From NCBI GenBank assembly GCA_034437615.1, contig DAOTTW010000161.1:1-10748 (forward strand): a stretch of DNA of 10,748 bases, given 5' to 3'. Shown in pieces: positions 1 through 5,616 of the stretch. The stretch comes from DAOTTW01 sp034437615 (GTDB lineage: Bacteria > Chloroflexota > Anaerolineae > Aggregatilineales > Phototrophicaceae). Position numbers and translations under genes: made by a program. Within the stretch, counting starts at the first letter, position 1. Each line of letters starts with the position of its first letter. The notes beneath the pieces were generated by a model. The model searched no databases. It saw only the letters and a program-made list of their open reading frames with translations, and was not told the DNA's origin.

Positions 1-75
1 GTCGGTGCCGGTGGTGACCTGTGCGGCTACTTTGTGCAGCACTTCGACAACCTGGGCGCGGTATCCACGTCTTAG
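1..75 (+). CDS. Partial 3' end of an unidentified gene
   Basis: Frame 1 is open from the window edge through 24 codons and stops at a TAG (73-75). The readable tail contains GDLCGYFVQHFDNLGAVSTS. Third codon positions are mostly G or C, as in the other genes here, and the sequence becomes more AT-rich directly after the stop, as expected at a gene end. I do not recognise the family. The complementary strand is also open across these bases, but it lacks an ATG or GTG start near the point where coding-like composition begins, so the plus-strand reading is preferred. The gene would converge on the cytochrome c gene, with the double-hairpin repeat between them. Confidence 0.45.
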   Translation, partial: VGAGGDLCGYFVQHFDNLGAVSTS

Positions 76-115
76 TACAGCACGGCGTAAGTATATTATC
101 AATGTGGCTACACTA

Positions 116-183
116 CCCCGGACGCCAAGAATGGCGTCCCTATAGGGTATTGTTCATAGGGACGCAGCTTGCTTACTGCGTCC
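116..183. repeat. Double-hairpin palindromic repeat, copy 1
   Basis: Two adjacent hairpins. Hairpin 1 pairs GGACGCC (120-126) with GGCGTCC (133-139). Hairpin 2 pairs GGACGCAG (160-167) with CTGCGTCC (176-183). The inner arms can instead pair with each other: GCGTCCCTAT (134-143) with ATAGGGACGC (156-165). Bases 116-142 are identical to 10625-10651, and the second hairpin is closely related to 10669-10692. The element lies between two convergent genes. It encodes no protein. Confidence 0.85.
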
Positions 184-213
184 ACCACGAAAAACACACG
201 CTATTTTGTGGTG
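183..213 (-). terminator. Inverted repeat at the cytochrome c stop codon
   Basis: CACCAC (183-188) pairs with GTGGTG (208-213), and an inner AAAA (190-193) can pair with TTTT (204-207) around one bulged base. The right arm abuts the stop codon (214-216) of the minus-strand cytochrome c gene, so it would form a hairpin at the transcript end. No run of T follows on the minus strand, so a classical Rho-independent terminator is not shown. Confidence 0.3.
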
Positions 214-651
214 TTACCCCTGCTGTGCAAGCATATAGACAATCGCCTCTAACTGTTCGTCGGTCAGGTTGGTATAGGCTGGCATGGCGTGGGCGCTACC
301 ACCATAGCCTTCCGTGTAATACGCGCCTGGGTTGACGATGCTTTCGCGCAGATACTCGCTGACCGTCTTGGCCTCACCGCCGTAATCCGGGTCGTTTAAT
401 CCAGCGCGTGCTTGCGTTGCGGCCTGATTATGGCCAGGGCCAAAATTACCCCGCGCACCTGCTGCGTCTAGCACATGGCAGCTACCGCAATACGCACTCA
501 GGTACTCGTTCATGCCCTGGTCGTACAGTTCCTGGTTGAACGGCGCACTTTCAGCGACAGCAGCTTCGCTGACTTGCACAAACCCCATATCGGATTCGGC
601 CAGAACAAATTGCATAAAGATGCCGATGAAGATCAGGATAAGCTCAATCAT
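214..651 (-). CDS. Small c-type cytochrome with N-terminal membrane anchor or signal
   Basis: A 145-residue class I cytochrome c. The haem attachment motif is CGSCH (Cys55, Cys58, His59), His59 being the proximal ligand. Met123 in HAMPAY is the expected distal ligand, and the final helix (TDEQLEAIVYMLAQQ) has the usual cytochrome c ending. Residues 1-18 are strongly hydrophobic and would anchor or export the protein, placing haem on the outer face of the membrane. The n-region carries a Glu and no Lys or Arg, which is unusual for a Sec signal. No upstream extension is possible because a TAG lies six codons before the ATG. The Shine-Dalgarno is weak. It lies 120 bp downstream of, and in the same direction as, the ScyD/ScyE propeller gene, so it may share its transcript and accept electrons from an extracytoplasmic dehydrogenase. 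The partner is not shown. Confidence 0.9.
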   Translation of the reverse strand: MIELILIFIGIFMQFVLAESDMGFVQVSEAAVAESAPFNQELYDQGMNEYLSAYCGSCHVLDAAGARGNFGPGHNQAATQARAGLNDPDYGGEAKTVSEYLRESIVNPGAYYTEGYGGSAHAMPAYTNLTDEQLEAIVYMLAQQG

Positions 652-722
652 GTGTGTATTTCTTGCCTATGATGTGTGGTATGGGTGTATGGCGTAGCCG
701 TCGGACATAACTTGCCTCTACG

Positions 723-740
723 GGAGGGTCGTAACCCTCC
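723..740. repeat. Short hairpin between propeller and cytochrome genes
   Basis: GGAGGGT (723-729) and ACCCTCC (734-740) form a perfect 7-bp stem with a CGTA loop, preceded by CTACG. In the minus-strand transcript it falls after the propeller stop codon and before the cytochrome start. No T tract follows, so it may be a processing or stability hairpin, or a diverged member of the palindromic repeat family in this window. Confidence 0.5.
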
Positions 741-771
741 ACCTATCTATTATCTATGACATGTGGCGGAT

Positions 772-1971
772 TTACGCCGATGGTGGGCCAGCAGGCGCTT
801 CGTAGGGCATCCCCTCATAGTCGGTCAGGCCCTCGTAGTAGACGACTGCACCCAGCCCATCCGGTACACCGGGCGGGTTGGCACCGTTGATGGCGACGTA
901 ACCGTTACCGTCTGCATCAAAGGCCACTGCGGTCACGTTCGGCAGGCCAGCCAGCACAACCGAAATTTCGCCTTCGGGTGTTACACGCAGCACAGCACCG
1001 GAGTTCGGCTCTGGTCCACGCTGGCCGAAGATGGCGAATTGTGTCGTGTAGAAGTTGCCATCTGGCCCCATCGTCAGGTCGGTTAGCATGGTCAGGCCCG
1101 TTGCGAAGTCGCTCACCTCACCGTCTTCGCTGACGGTGACGATTTTGGCGTTGCCTGGTACGAAGGGCGCACCTGACAGGTACGAAACGTATGGGGTGCC
1201 TTCATCATCGAAGGCGACAGCCGTCGGTACGGCCTGCGCCAGCAATTCGCCGCCCAGCAATGCACTGGGGAAGACGCCTGGCACGGGGCCGAAGGCCGTC
1301 ACGGTTTCGGTTTGGCCCGTTTCGATGTCTACGGTAATCAGGCTGTTAGCAGCAGCGTCAGCGATGTAGATCAAGCCATCAGGACCAACGGACAGGCCAT
1401 AGGGGTGCGACTCGCGCAGGTCGAGTTCGTCGGGGTTGTTGGTGTTTTCGTGTTCCCAGGTGCTAGCAAGCGCAATCGGCTCCCCGTCGTTCAGGCTCAC
1501 CAGCGCACCGAAGAAATCAACCGTTACTTCATCGCCCAGGTTTTCATGCCACACGCCATGCGTCGCGAAAACCTCACCGGCCACCTCGACAAAGCGGCCA
1601 CCGCCGAGGCGGTCTGCACCCGCTTCAATGGAGGGCATGTTGGCGACGGTTTCCTGCGTGCCATCCGGGGCCAAACGGATGATGCGGGCTGTGTTACCGA
1701 GCGTGCCGGGGATGACCTCATAGTTGTTCACATTGAAGAATTCGATTGCTTCTTCACCGCCGAGGCCGTTTTCGCTGACCCACAAATTACCATCGGAATC
1801 CACAAATAAGCCCTGCGGACCGTTCAAACCTGCGACGACGATTTCGCCTGCGCCTAATTCCGGCGGTGGGGGTGGTCCTGGCGCTGCGCCTGCACCTTCG
1901 CCATCTTGTGCCATTACAGCGAATGCCAGAGAAAACAACGAGACGGCCAACATCATAAAACGACTACGCAT
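772..1971 (-). CDS. ScyD/ScyE family secreted NHL-type beta-propeller protein
   Basis: A 399-residue exported protein. Residues 1-21 are a signal peptide (Arg-containing n-region, hydrophobic core, cleavage near VMAQ), followed by a Gly/Ala/Pro linker (GPPPPPE, 32-38). The rest is a run of NHL-like blades: GPQGLFVDSDGNLWVSEN (51-68), HPYGLSVGPDGLIYIADAAA (189-208), VPTAVAFDDEGTPYVSYLSG (248-267), TDLTMGPDGNFYTTQF (297-312) and TAVAFDADGNGYVAING (347-363). The HPYGL and FVPG blocks are typical of the ScyD/ScyE family, named after proteins encoded in the cyanobacterial scytonemin cluster. The family is widespread, and nothing else here suggests scytonemin synthesis. The ligand or reaction is unknown. 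GGAG (plus-strand 1980-1983) gives a Shine-Dalgarno 8 bases before the ATG. A cytochrome c gene lies downstream on the same strand. Confidence 0.9.
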   Translation of the reverse strand: MRSRFMMLAVSLFSLAFAVMAQDGEGAGAAPGPPPPPELGAGEIVVAGLNGPQGLFVDSDGNLWVSENGLGGEEAIEFFNVNNYEVIPGTLGNTARIIRLAPDGTQETVANMPSIEAGADRLGGGRFVEVAGEVFATHGVWHENLGDEVTVDFFGALVSLNDGEPIALASTWEHENTNNPDELDLRESHPYGLSVGPDGLIYIADAAANSLITVDIETGQTETVTAFGPVPGVFPSALLGGELLAQAVPTAVAFDDEGTPYVSYLSGAPFVPGNAKIVTVSEDGEVSDFATGLTMLTDLTMGPDGNFYTTQFAIFGQRGPEPNSGAVLRVTPEGEISVVLAGLPNVTAVAFDADGNGYVAINGANPPGVPDGLGAVVYYEGLTDYEGMPYEAPAGPPSA

Positions 1972-2210
1972 AGAAAAATCTCCATAGTTTGTAAATAAAG
2001 TTTACTCACAACCGCAACGTAAAGCGATTGCATATCTATTGTATGCAATCTCGCGTAAAGCGACAGATAAAAATCATACAAAACGAGTAAAGTTACCTAA
2101 AAGAAGGCGCGAACAAGCACGCTTCTAATGCACATCAGGCATGGGCAGACACACCGATACGCGCTAGACTGTGGCGAAGCGACCAAGCATGAACCCGTTC
2201 AGGAGCGCTT
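1972..2210. promoter_or_regulatory. Divergent regulatory region with operator-like palindrome
   Basis: This AT-rich gap separates the divergent propeller and glycosyltransferase genes. Its centre holds a perfect 9-bp inverted repeat, GATTGCATA (2026-2034) and TATGCAATC (2042-2050), with a 7-base spacer. The palindrome sits between two exact direct copies of CGTAAAGCGA (2018-2027 and 2054-2063), 36 bp apart. Smaller related pieces are GTAAATAAAGTTTAC (1991-2005) and a GTAAAGTTAC stretch near 2087-2096. Symmetry and position fit binding of a dimeric regulator, but none can be named. I cannot assign -10 and -35 boxes with confidence. Confidence 0.5.
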
Positions 2211-3347
2211 ATGTTGCGCGTGCTAATGCTATCGAAGGCGTGTATTGTCGGCATCTATCAGCGGAAGTTAGAGCACATCGCAGCGCAAGGCGTAGATTTG
2301 CGCGTGTTGGTGCCCCCATCGTGGCGCGATGAACGCGGCGAACAACCCCTGGAGCGCGTTTATACGCAGGGCTACGCTTTGCGTGTGGTGCCCATCCACC
2401 TGAACGGCAACTTTCACCTGCACTATTACCCCACCCTACAGCGTGAGATTCGCGCCTTCCGCCCGCACATCGTACACATTGACGAAGAACCGTATAACGT
2501 CGCGGCATGGCAGGCCCTACACGGGGCACGCAGAAACGGCGCACGGGCGCTGTTCTTTAGCTGGCAGAATATCACGCGCCGCTACCCGCCGCCCTTCGCC
2601 TGGGGTGAGCGCTGGTTGCTGCAAAATGTGGATTACGCGCTGGCGGGCACGCAAAGCGCTGCTGATGTCTGGCGCGAAAAGGGCTATGGGGGGCCGTTAG
2701 CAGTGGTACCACAATTCGGCATCGACCCGCAGCTATTCCAGCCGACAGAGCGACCCCAGCGGCCTTTTACGATTGGGTACATCGGGCGTTTGGTGCCAGA
2801 AAAAGGCATCCTGGACCTGCTGCACGCAGCGCGAGATTTAGCAGGTGAGTGGCGCTTGCGCATTGTCGGCAGCGGGCCGCAACAGACCAGCTTACGGCAG
2901 GCAGCAGACGCACTAGGTATCACAGAGCGCATCACGTGGGTTAACTGGGTGCCTTCGACGCAAATGCCGGAGCAGTACGCGCAGCTTGACACATTGGTGT
3001 TGCCATCCCGCACGCGCCAGAATTGGAAGGAACAGTTTGGCCGCGTGCTGGTCGAGGCGATGGCCAGCGGTGTGCCTGTGATCGGCAGTGATAGCGGCGC
3101 GATACCCGGTGTGATTGGTGCAGCGGGCCGCGTTTACCCGGAAGGCGCTATACAGGCGCTCCGTAGGCACCTGACCGAACTACAAGTACAGCCTGACACA
3201 CACGCGCAGTTGCGTACATCAGGTCGTGAGCGCGTGCTGCGGCATTTTACACACGCCAGCGTTGCACAGGCCAGCGTGCGGGCCTACACAGAAATCACCC
3301 AGCGTCATTCGCTGCTGTCGTTGGCGTCCGCCTCAGCGTCAGATTGA
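2211..3347 (+). CDS. GT4-family glycosyltransferase
   Basis: A 378-residue retaining glycosyltransferase with two Rossmann-like lobes (GT-B fold), probably cytoplasmic or peripheral at the membrane. The N-terminal acceptor lobe spans about residues 1-180 (MLRVLMLSKA start, HIVHIDEEPYNVAAW at 86-100). The C-terminal nucleotide-sugar lobe has FTIGYIGRLVPEKGI (186-200), LRIVGSGP (216-223) and the EX7E signature in EQFGRVLVEAMASGVPVIGS (Glu274, Glu282), all typical of GT4 (Pfam Glycos_transf_1). The sugar donor and acceptor cannot be told from sequence. AGGAG (2201-2205) lies 5 bases before the ATG. Length is normal for the family. The last dozen residues are low-complexity Ser/Ala/Leu and overlap the convergent small gene by 43 bp. 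No other polysaccharide gene lies nearby, so it is not part of a visible cluster. Confidence 0.92.
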   Translation: MLRVLMLSKACIVGIYQRKLEHIAAQGVDLRVLVPPSWRDERGEQPLERVYTQGYALRVVPIHLNGNFHLHYYPTLQREIRAFRPHIVHIDEEPYNVAAWQALHGARRNGARALFFSWQNITRRYPPPFAWGERWLLQNVDYALAGTQSAADVWREKGYGGPLAVVPQFGIDPQLFQPTERPQRPFTIGYIGRLVPEKGILDLLHAARDLAGEWRLRIVGSGPQQTSLRQAADALGITERITWVNWVPSTQMPEQYAQLDTLVLPSRTRQNWKEQFGRVLVEAMASGVPVIGSDSGAIPGVIGAAGRVYPEGAIQALRRHLTELQVQPDTHAQLRTSGRERVLRHFTHASVAQASVRAYTEITQRHSLLSLASASASD

Positions 3348-3706
3348 GCCGAATTATCTGTGTGGTTGTTGGCGTCGGCTAACTCACGGACTGCACGCCA
3401 GAACGTATCGGCTGCCCACACGCTGTAAGTATGCACAGGCGCGAGTTCGTGCTGCGTCGTCTCGATGATACTGGGGTCGTTGGGGTCCGGGCGTTTTTCC
3501 AGCCAGATGTAAAGCATCTCCGGGCGCAGCGTGTCCGGGTCAGCATCGACTGCAAACCAATCCTCGTTGTAATCAATCTGCCTGCAAAAAACACGCACAG
3601 GGGTATGCAAGATGATTTCGTGATGGTTGCAACGATAAGTCCCGTTGTCTTGCCGCTTCATATGGCGGCAGTGTACACAATCTGGCTTAGGGCCACCATT
3701 GGGCAT
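3305..3706 (-). CDS. Unrecognised small four-cysteine protein
   Basis: A 133-residue soluble protein that I cannot assign to a family. The N-terminal third has four cysteines spaced CX2C-X12-C-X14-C (Cys10, Cys13, Cys26, Cys41), plus His14, His28 and His29 near them. This layout could bind zinc or an iron-sulfur cluster. The middle is rich in aromatic and acidic residues (DWFAVDADPD, YIWLEKRPDP, TYSVWAADTFWRAV). The C-terminal 20 residues are acidic Asp/Ala/Ser/Asn low complexity. There is no signal peptide or membrane segment. AAGGA lies 6 bases before the ATG (plus-strand 3713-3717), a good Shine-Dalgarno that supports this as a real gene. Its 3' end overlaps the glycosyltransferase 3' end on the opposite strand. 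Confidence 0.8.
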   Translation of the reverse strand: MPNGGPKPDCVHCRHMKRQDNGTYRCNHHEIILHTPVRVFCRQIDYNEDWFAVDADPDTLRPEMLYIWLEKRPDPNDPSIIETTQHELAPVHTYSVWAADTFWRAVRELADANNHTDNSAQSDAEADANDSSE

Positions 3707-3739
3707 AAGGATTCCTTCAGGTTGTGCTGGTTAGTCGCG

Positions 3740-3755
3740 TGTACGCTGTCGTACA
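3740..3755. promoter_or_regulatory. Hairpin in the leader of the four-cysteine protein gene
   Basis: TGTACG (3740-3745) and CGTACA (3750-3755) form a 6-bp perfect inverted repeat with a CTGT loop. It is 34 bases upstream of the minus-strand start at 3706, where it could be a leader hairpin or operator. The role is inferred from position only. Confidence 0.3.
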
Positions 3756-3822
3756 TGTCTTTTAAAGCTTAATAGTTAGCATATAAACTTTAACAGGAGT
3801 TGTAAGCCAATGGCATGAACAT

Positions 3823-3860
3823 GTTAAGTATTTTTGATGGGGATGTCAACTATACTTAAC
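3823..3860. promoter_or_regulatory. Perfect inverted repeat GTTAAGTA / TACTTAAC
   Basis: GTTAAGTA (3823-3830) and TACTTAAC (3853-3860) are exact inverted 8-mers separated by 22 bases in an AT-rich gap upstream of the minus-strand four-cysteine gene. Spacing of half-site centres is about three helical turns, which would suit two bound regulator subunits or a looped site. No T tract or coding function is apparent. The rest of the gap 3707-3943 holds only AT-rich sequence and the GC-rich palindrome at 3904-3930. Confidence 0.35.
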
Positions 3861-3903
3861 AATCGGGGCGCACTTCATTTTAGGTGTTTGTGTCTGTGGC
3901 AGC

Positions 3904-3930
3904 GGGCGACCACGCTGGGTCGCCCCTACA
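3904..3930. repeat. Single-hairpin palindromic repeat with CCCCTACA flank
   Basis: GGGCGACC (3904-3911) and GGTCGCCC (3918-3925) form an 8-bp stem with loop ACGCTG, followed by CTACA. Read on the minus strand it starts TGTAGGGGCGACC, matching the outer arms of the repeat at 6673-6723. It begins 18 bases downstream of the minus-strand lipoprotein stop codon and may cap that transcript, although no T run follows. Confidence 0.7.
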
Positions 3931-3943
3931 ATACCCATACGCA

Positions 3944-4735
3944 TCAATTTTGATTGTCTTGTTCTGCTTCTACTTCTGCTTCTGCTGCACGGAAGTCGTC
4001 TGGACGGAACACGACACTATCGACAATCGCTTCGAGTTCAGCGCGTGCACCGGCATCCAGCGCAGATAGGGGGTCCGCGTAGGCGAAAAACATGAAGTTC
4101 AGCCCGTCGATTTGCGTGCCGATAAAGAAGCCCTTCGTATCCGGCACGTCATCCCCACAATTCACCGCATCAAAATTCGAGCCAGCCGCCGGCACATCGC
4201 CAATATACCAGTCATGTTGTGCCGCCACGCTCATATCCGCACAGATGAACACCACCGAACGCAGCAAGCGCAGGCCATCTATATATAAATTCGGCTCTGC
4301 GTAATCAGCGCGTAACGGGTTCGCGGCGACGGCGTTTGCGAAGCGCCACAAAAGCACGATTTTGCCCGTGCCACCCGTAACCGGGCCTTCATAGTAGGCA
4401 AACGGCAGATACGTCAGGCGGCCCGTATCGTTAAAGCCCCACGTCTGATAGGCCGACCCCCAGCCTTCCGGTAGGGTGATGTCAATGGGGGGCGCGACAG
4501 AATGCGCCATCAGTGGGTCAACAATATACGTGGGGACTTCGGTTTCTTCCGCAGCAGCAATCGGCGTGAACGTGGGCGGCAGCATCCGGCGCACGAAAGG
4601 CGTCTGCGTGGGCGCGAGTGTGGGCGCATCGGTTGGGCTAGGCTGTGTGGGCGTGGCTTGCGGGCCTGCGGCGGATGTACAGGCGGTTAGCAGCAGAATG
4701 CCACACAGCAATAGGACGATGACAGGCTGGCGCAT
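3944..4735 (-). CDS. Lipoprotein of unknown function
   Basis: Starting at the ATG ending at 4735 gives 263 residues: a short Arg-containing n-region, a hydrophobic core and lipobox LLTAC, so Cys19 would be lipidated and the protein tethered outside the membrane. AAGAGG lies just upstream of this ATG, which is why I prefer it to an in-frame ATG at 4774 that would put 13 extra residues, several of them acidic, before the signal. A Thr/Pro/Gln-rich stalk (about residues 26-45) follows. The globular part contains TLPEGWGSAYQTWGFND, KIVLLWRF and two cysteines (FICADMS and VNCGDD) that could form a disulfide. The tail is Glu/Ala-rich (AAEAEVEAEQDNQN). No catalytic motif or known domain is recognised. 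It is transcribed divergently from the membrane protein gene at 4901. Confidence 0.85.
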   Translation of the reverse strand: MRQPVIVLLLCGILLLTACTSAAGPQATPTQPSPTDAPTLAPTQTPFVRRMLPPTFTPIAAAEETEVPTYIVDPLMAHSVAPPIDITLPEGWGSAYQTWGFNDTGRLTYLPFAYYEGPVTGGTGKIVLLWRFANAVAANPLRADYAEPNLYIDGLRLLRSVVFICADMSVAAQHDWYIGDVPAAGSNFDAVNCGDDVPDTKGFFIGTQIDGLNFMFFAYADPLSALDAGARAELEAIVDSVVFRPDDFRAAEAEVEAEQDNQN

Positions 4736-4832
4736 GAATGCCTCTTCGTAAATTTCAGCATGGTCAGTCTGCATTATACGTGGGCGAATCGGTGGCTGTA
4801 GAGTGAATTTGTCCTACTGTCGCGCCCATCTC

Positions 4833-4851
4833 ATGCTAAGATAGGTAGCAT
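4833..4851 (+). promoter_or_regulatory. Possible promoter and small palindrome before the membrane protein gene
   Basis: ATGCTA (4833-4838) and TAGCAT (4846-4851) are inverted repeats. The left half overlaps TGCTAAGAT (4834-4842), which resembles an extended -10 element on the plus strand, about 60 bases before the start codon at 4901. No convincing -35 is visible at normal spacing. The gap 4736-4900 otherwise shows no gene or repeat. Confidence 0.3.
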
Positions 4852-4900
4852 AACGTATCGGGAAAACCGATGCATCATTGTCTATCTGAAAGTATTGACC

Positions 4901-5572
4901 ATGCAAAACAAAGTCCTGACAAGCGTGCGCTTCATGGTGCTGTGGATATTGGGCAATATGGCGGCGCTGTACGCGACGCTATTTGTGGGTGTGCTGGCTA
5001 TAATCGCGAGTGTGATTATCGTGGCGATTGCCGCGCTGACGCCCAGTGTGCCGACGGCAACGGTTGCTGCTGTGCTGGTGCTGGCGGCGTTTGCCTTCAT
5101 CGGGGCTATGATGGGCCTGATTACAGGCAGCATTCAGAAAGGCGTGCTGCGTCAGCGTTATCGGGCGCGCTTTGACGGTTGGGTGTTGGCCAGCGTCATC
5201 GGCGGCGCGTTGGGAATGCTGATTACAGCCATCATCATCGGTGAACCCATCCGCCAGAGCATCGCCAACCTGACCTTGCCCAAGCGCGAAGCCTTTATCT
5301 TCTATGGCGCATTACCTGCGGTGGTGCCATTGGCGGGCCTGGGTGCGCTACAGACGGTAGTGCTGCTGCGCTATGCAAAGGCGGCCTGGTTGTGGTTGCT
5401 GGCGAATGTCGTCTCTGGCCTGGTGCTGTTCGCGTTGCTGCTGTCGCTCACGTCCGGCGGGCTGGTGCTGTGGGTGCTGCTGATCGGTGTGAGTGCCGCG
5501 CCTGCCATCGTCACGGGCTTTGCGTTGCTGTGGTTGCTGACGTTTAATGCGCGTAGCCACTGGCCAGATTAA
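4901..5572 (+). CDS. Polytopic membrane protein with an internal repeat
   Basis: A 223-residue very hydrophobic protein with about six membrane segments: roughly residues 10-47 (one long or two short), 52-78, 93-114, 131-156, 161-184 and 187-215. Two stretches resemble each other. One has GSIQKGVLRQRYRARFDGWV then LASVIGG (76-102). The other has GALQTVVLLRYAKAAWLWLL then ANVVSG (148-173). The shared pattern is Gly-x-(I/L)-Gln, a basic residue or pair, then Trp, Leu-Ala or Ala, and Gly in the next helix, suggesting an internal duplication. No transport or catalytic motif is seen, so function is unknown. A TTG at 4895 is also in frame, but ATG 4901 sits 8 bases after GAAAG and is the better start. 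The glutaminyl cyclase gene follows 44 bp downstream, probably in one operon. Confidence 0.8.
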   Translation: MQNKVLTSVRFMVLWILGNMAALYATLFVGVLAIIASVIIVAIAALTPSVPTATVAAVLVLAAFAFIGAMMGLITGSIQKGVLRQRYRARFDGWVLASVIGGALGMLITAIIIGEPIRQSIANLTLPKREAFIFYGALPAVVPLAGLGALQTVVLLRYAKAAWLWLLANVVSGLVLFALLLSLTSGGLVLWVLLIGVSAAPAIVTGFALLWLLTFNARSHWPD

Positions 5573-5616
5573 ATGCACGATATACGGTCTTGTCGATAGA
5601 GGTTTATACGGACCAC

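Noticed and set aside
1..75. Minus-strand reading of the left edge (RAQVVEVLHKVAAQV)
   Set aside because: The frame is open but has no ATG or GTG start near the composition change, whereas the plus strand has a stop exactly there. It cannot be fully excluded from 75 bases.
116..183. tRNA or structured riboswitch
   Set aside because: No cloverleaf, anticodon or CCA-like features are present, and copies at several unrelated sites point to a dispersed repeat.
21..335. Plus-strand open frame of 104 codons at the left edge
   Set aside because: It runs through the double-hairpin repeat and into the antisense of the cytochrome c gene; the translation has no protein character.
723..740. Rho-independent terminator of the propeller gene
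   Set aside because: The stem is adequate but no T tract follows on the minus strand.
1312..1809. Plus-strand open frame of 165 codons inside the propeller gene
   Set aside because: It lies opposite conserved NHL blades of the ScyD/ScyE protein and has no ribosome site or family features.
772..1971. Part of a scytonemin biosynthesis cluster
   Set aside because: Only the ScyD/ScyE-type propeller is present; no ScyA, ScyB or ScyC-like enzyme or aromatic amino acid gene lies nearby.
3431..3772. Plus-strand open frame antisense to the four-cysteine gene
   Set aside because: The minus strand has the better ribosome site and metal-ligand pattern; the plus frame runs on into the AT-rich gap.
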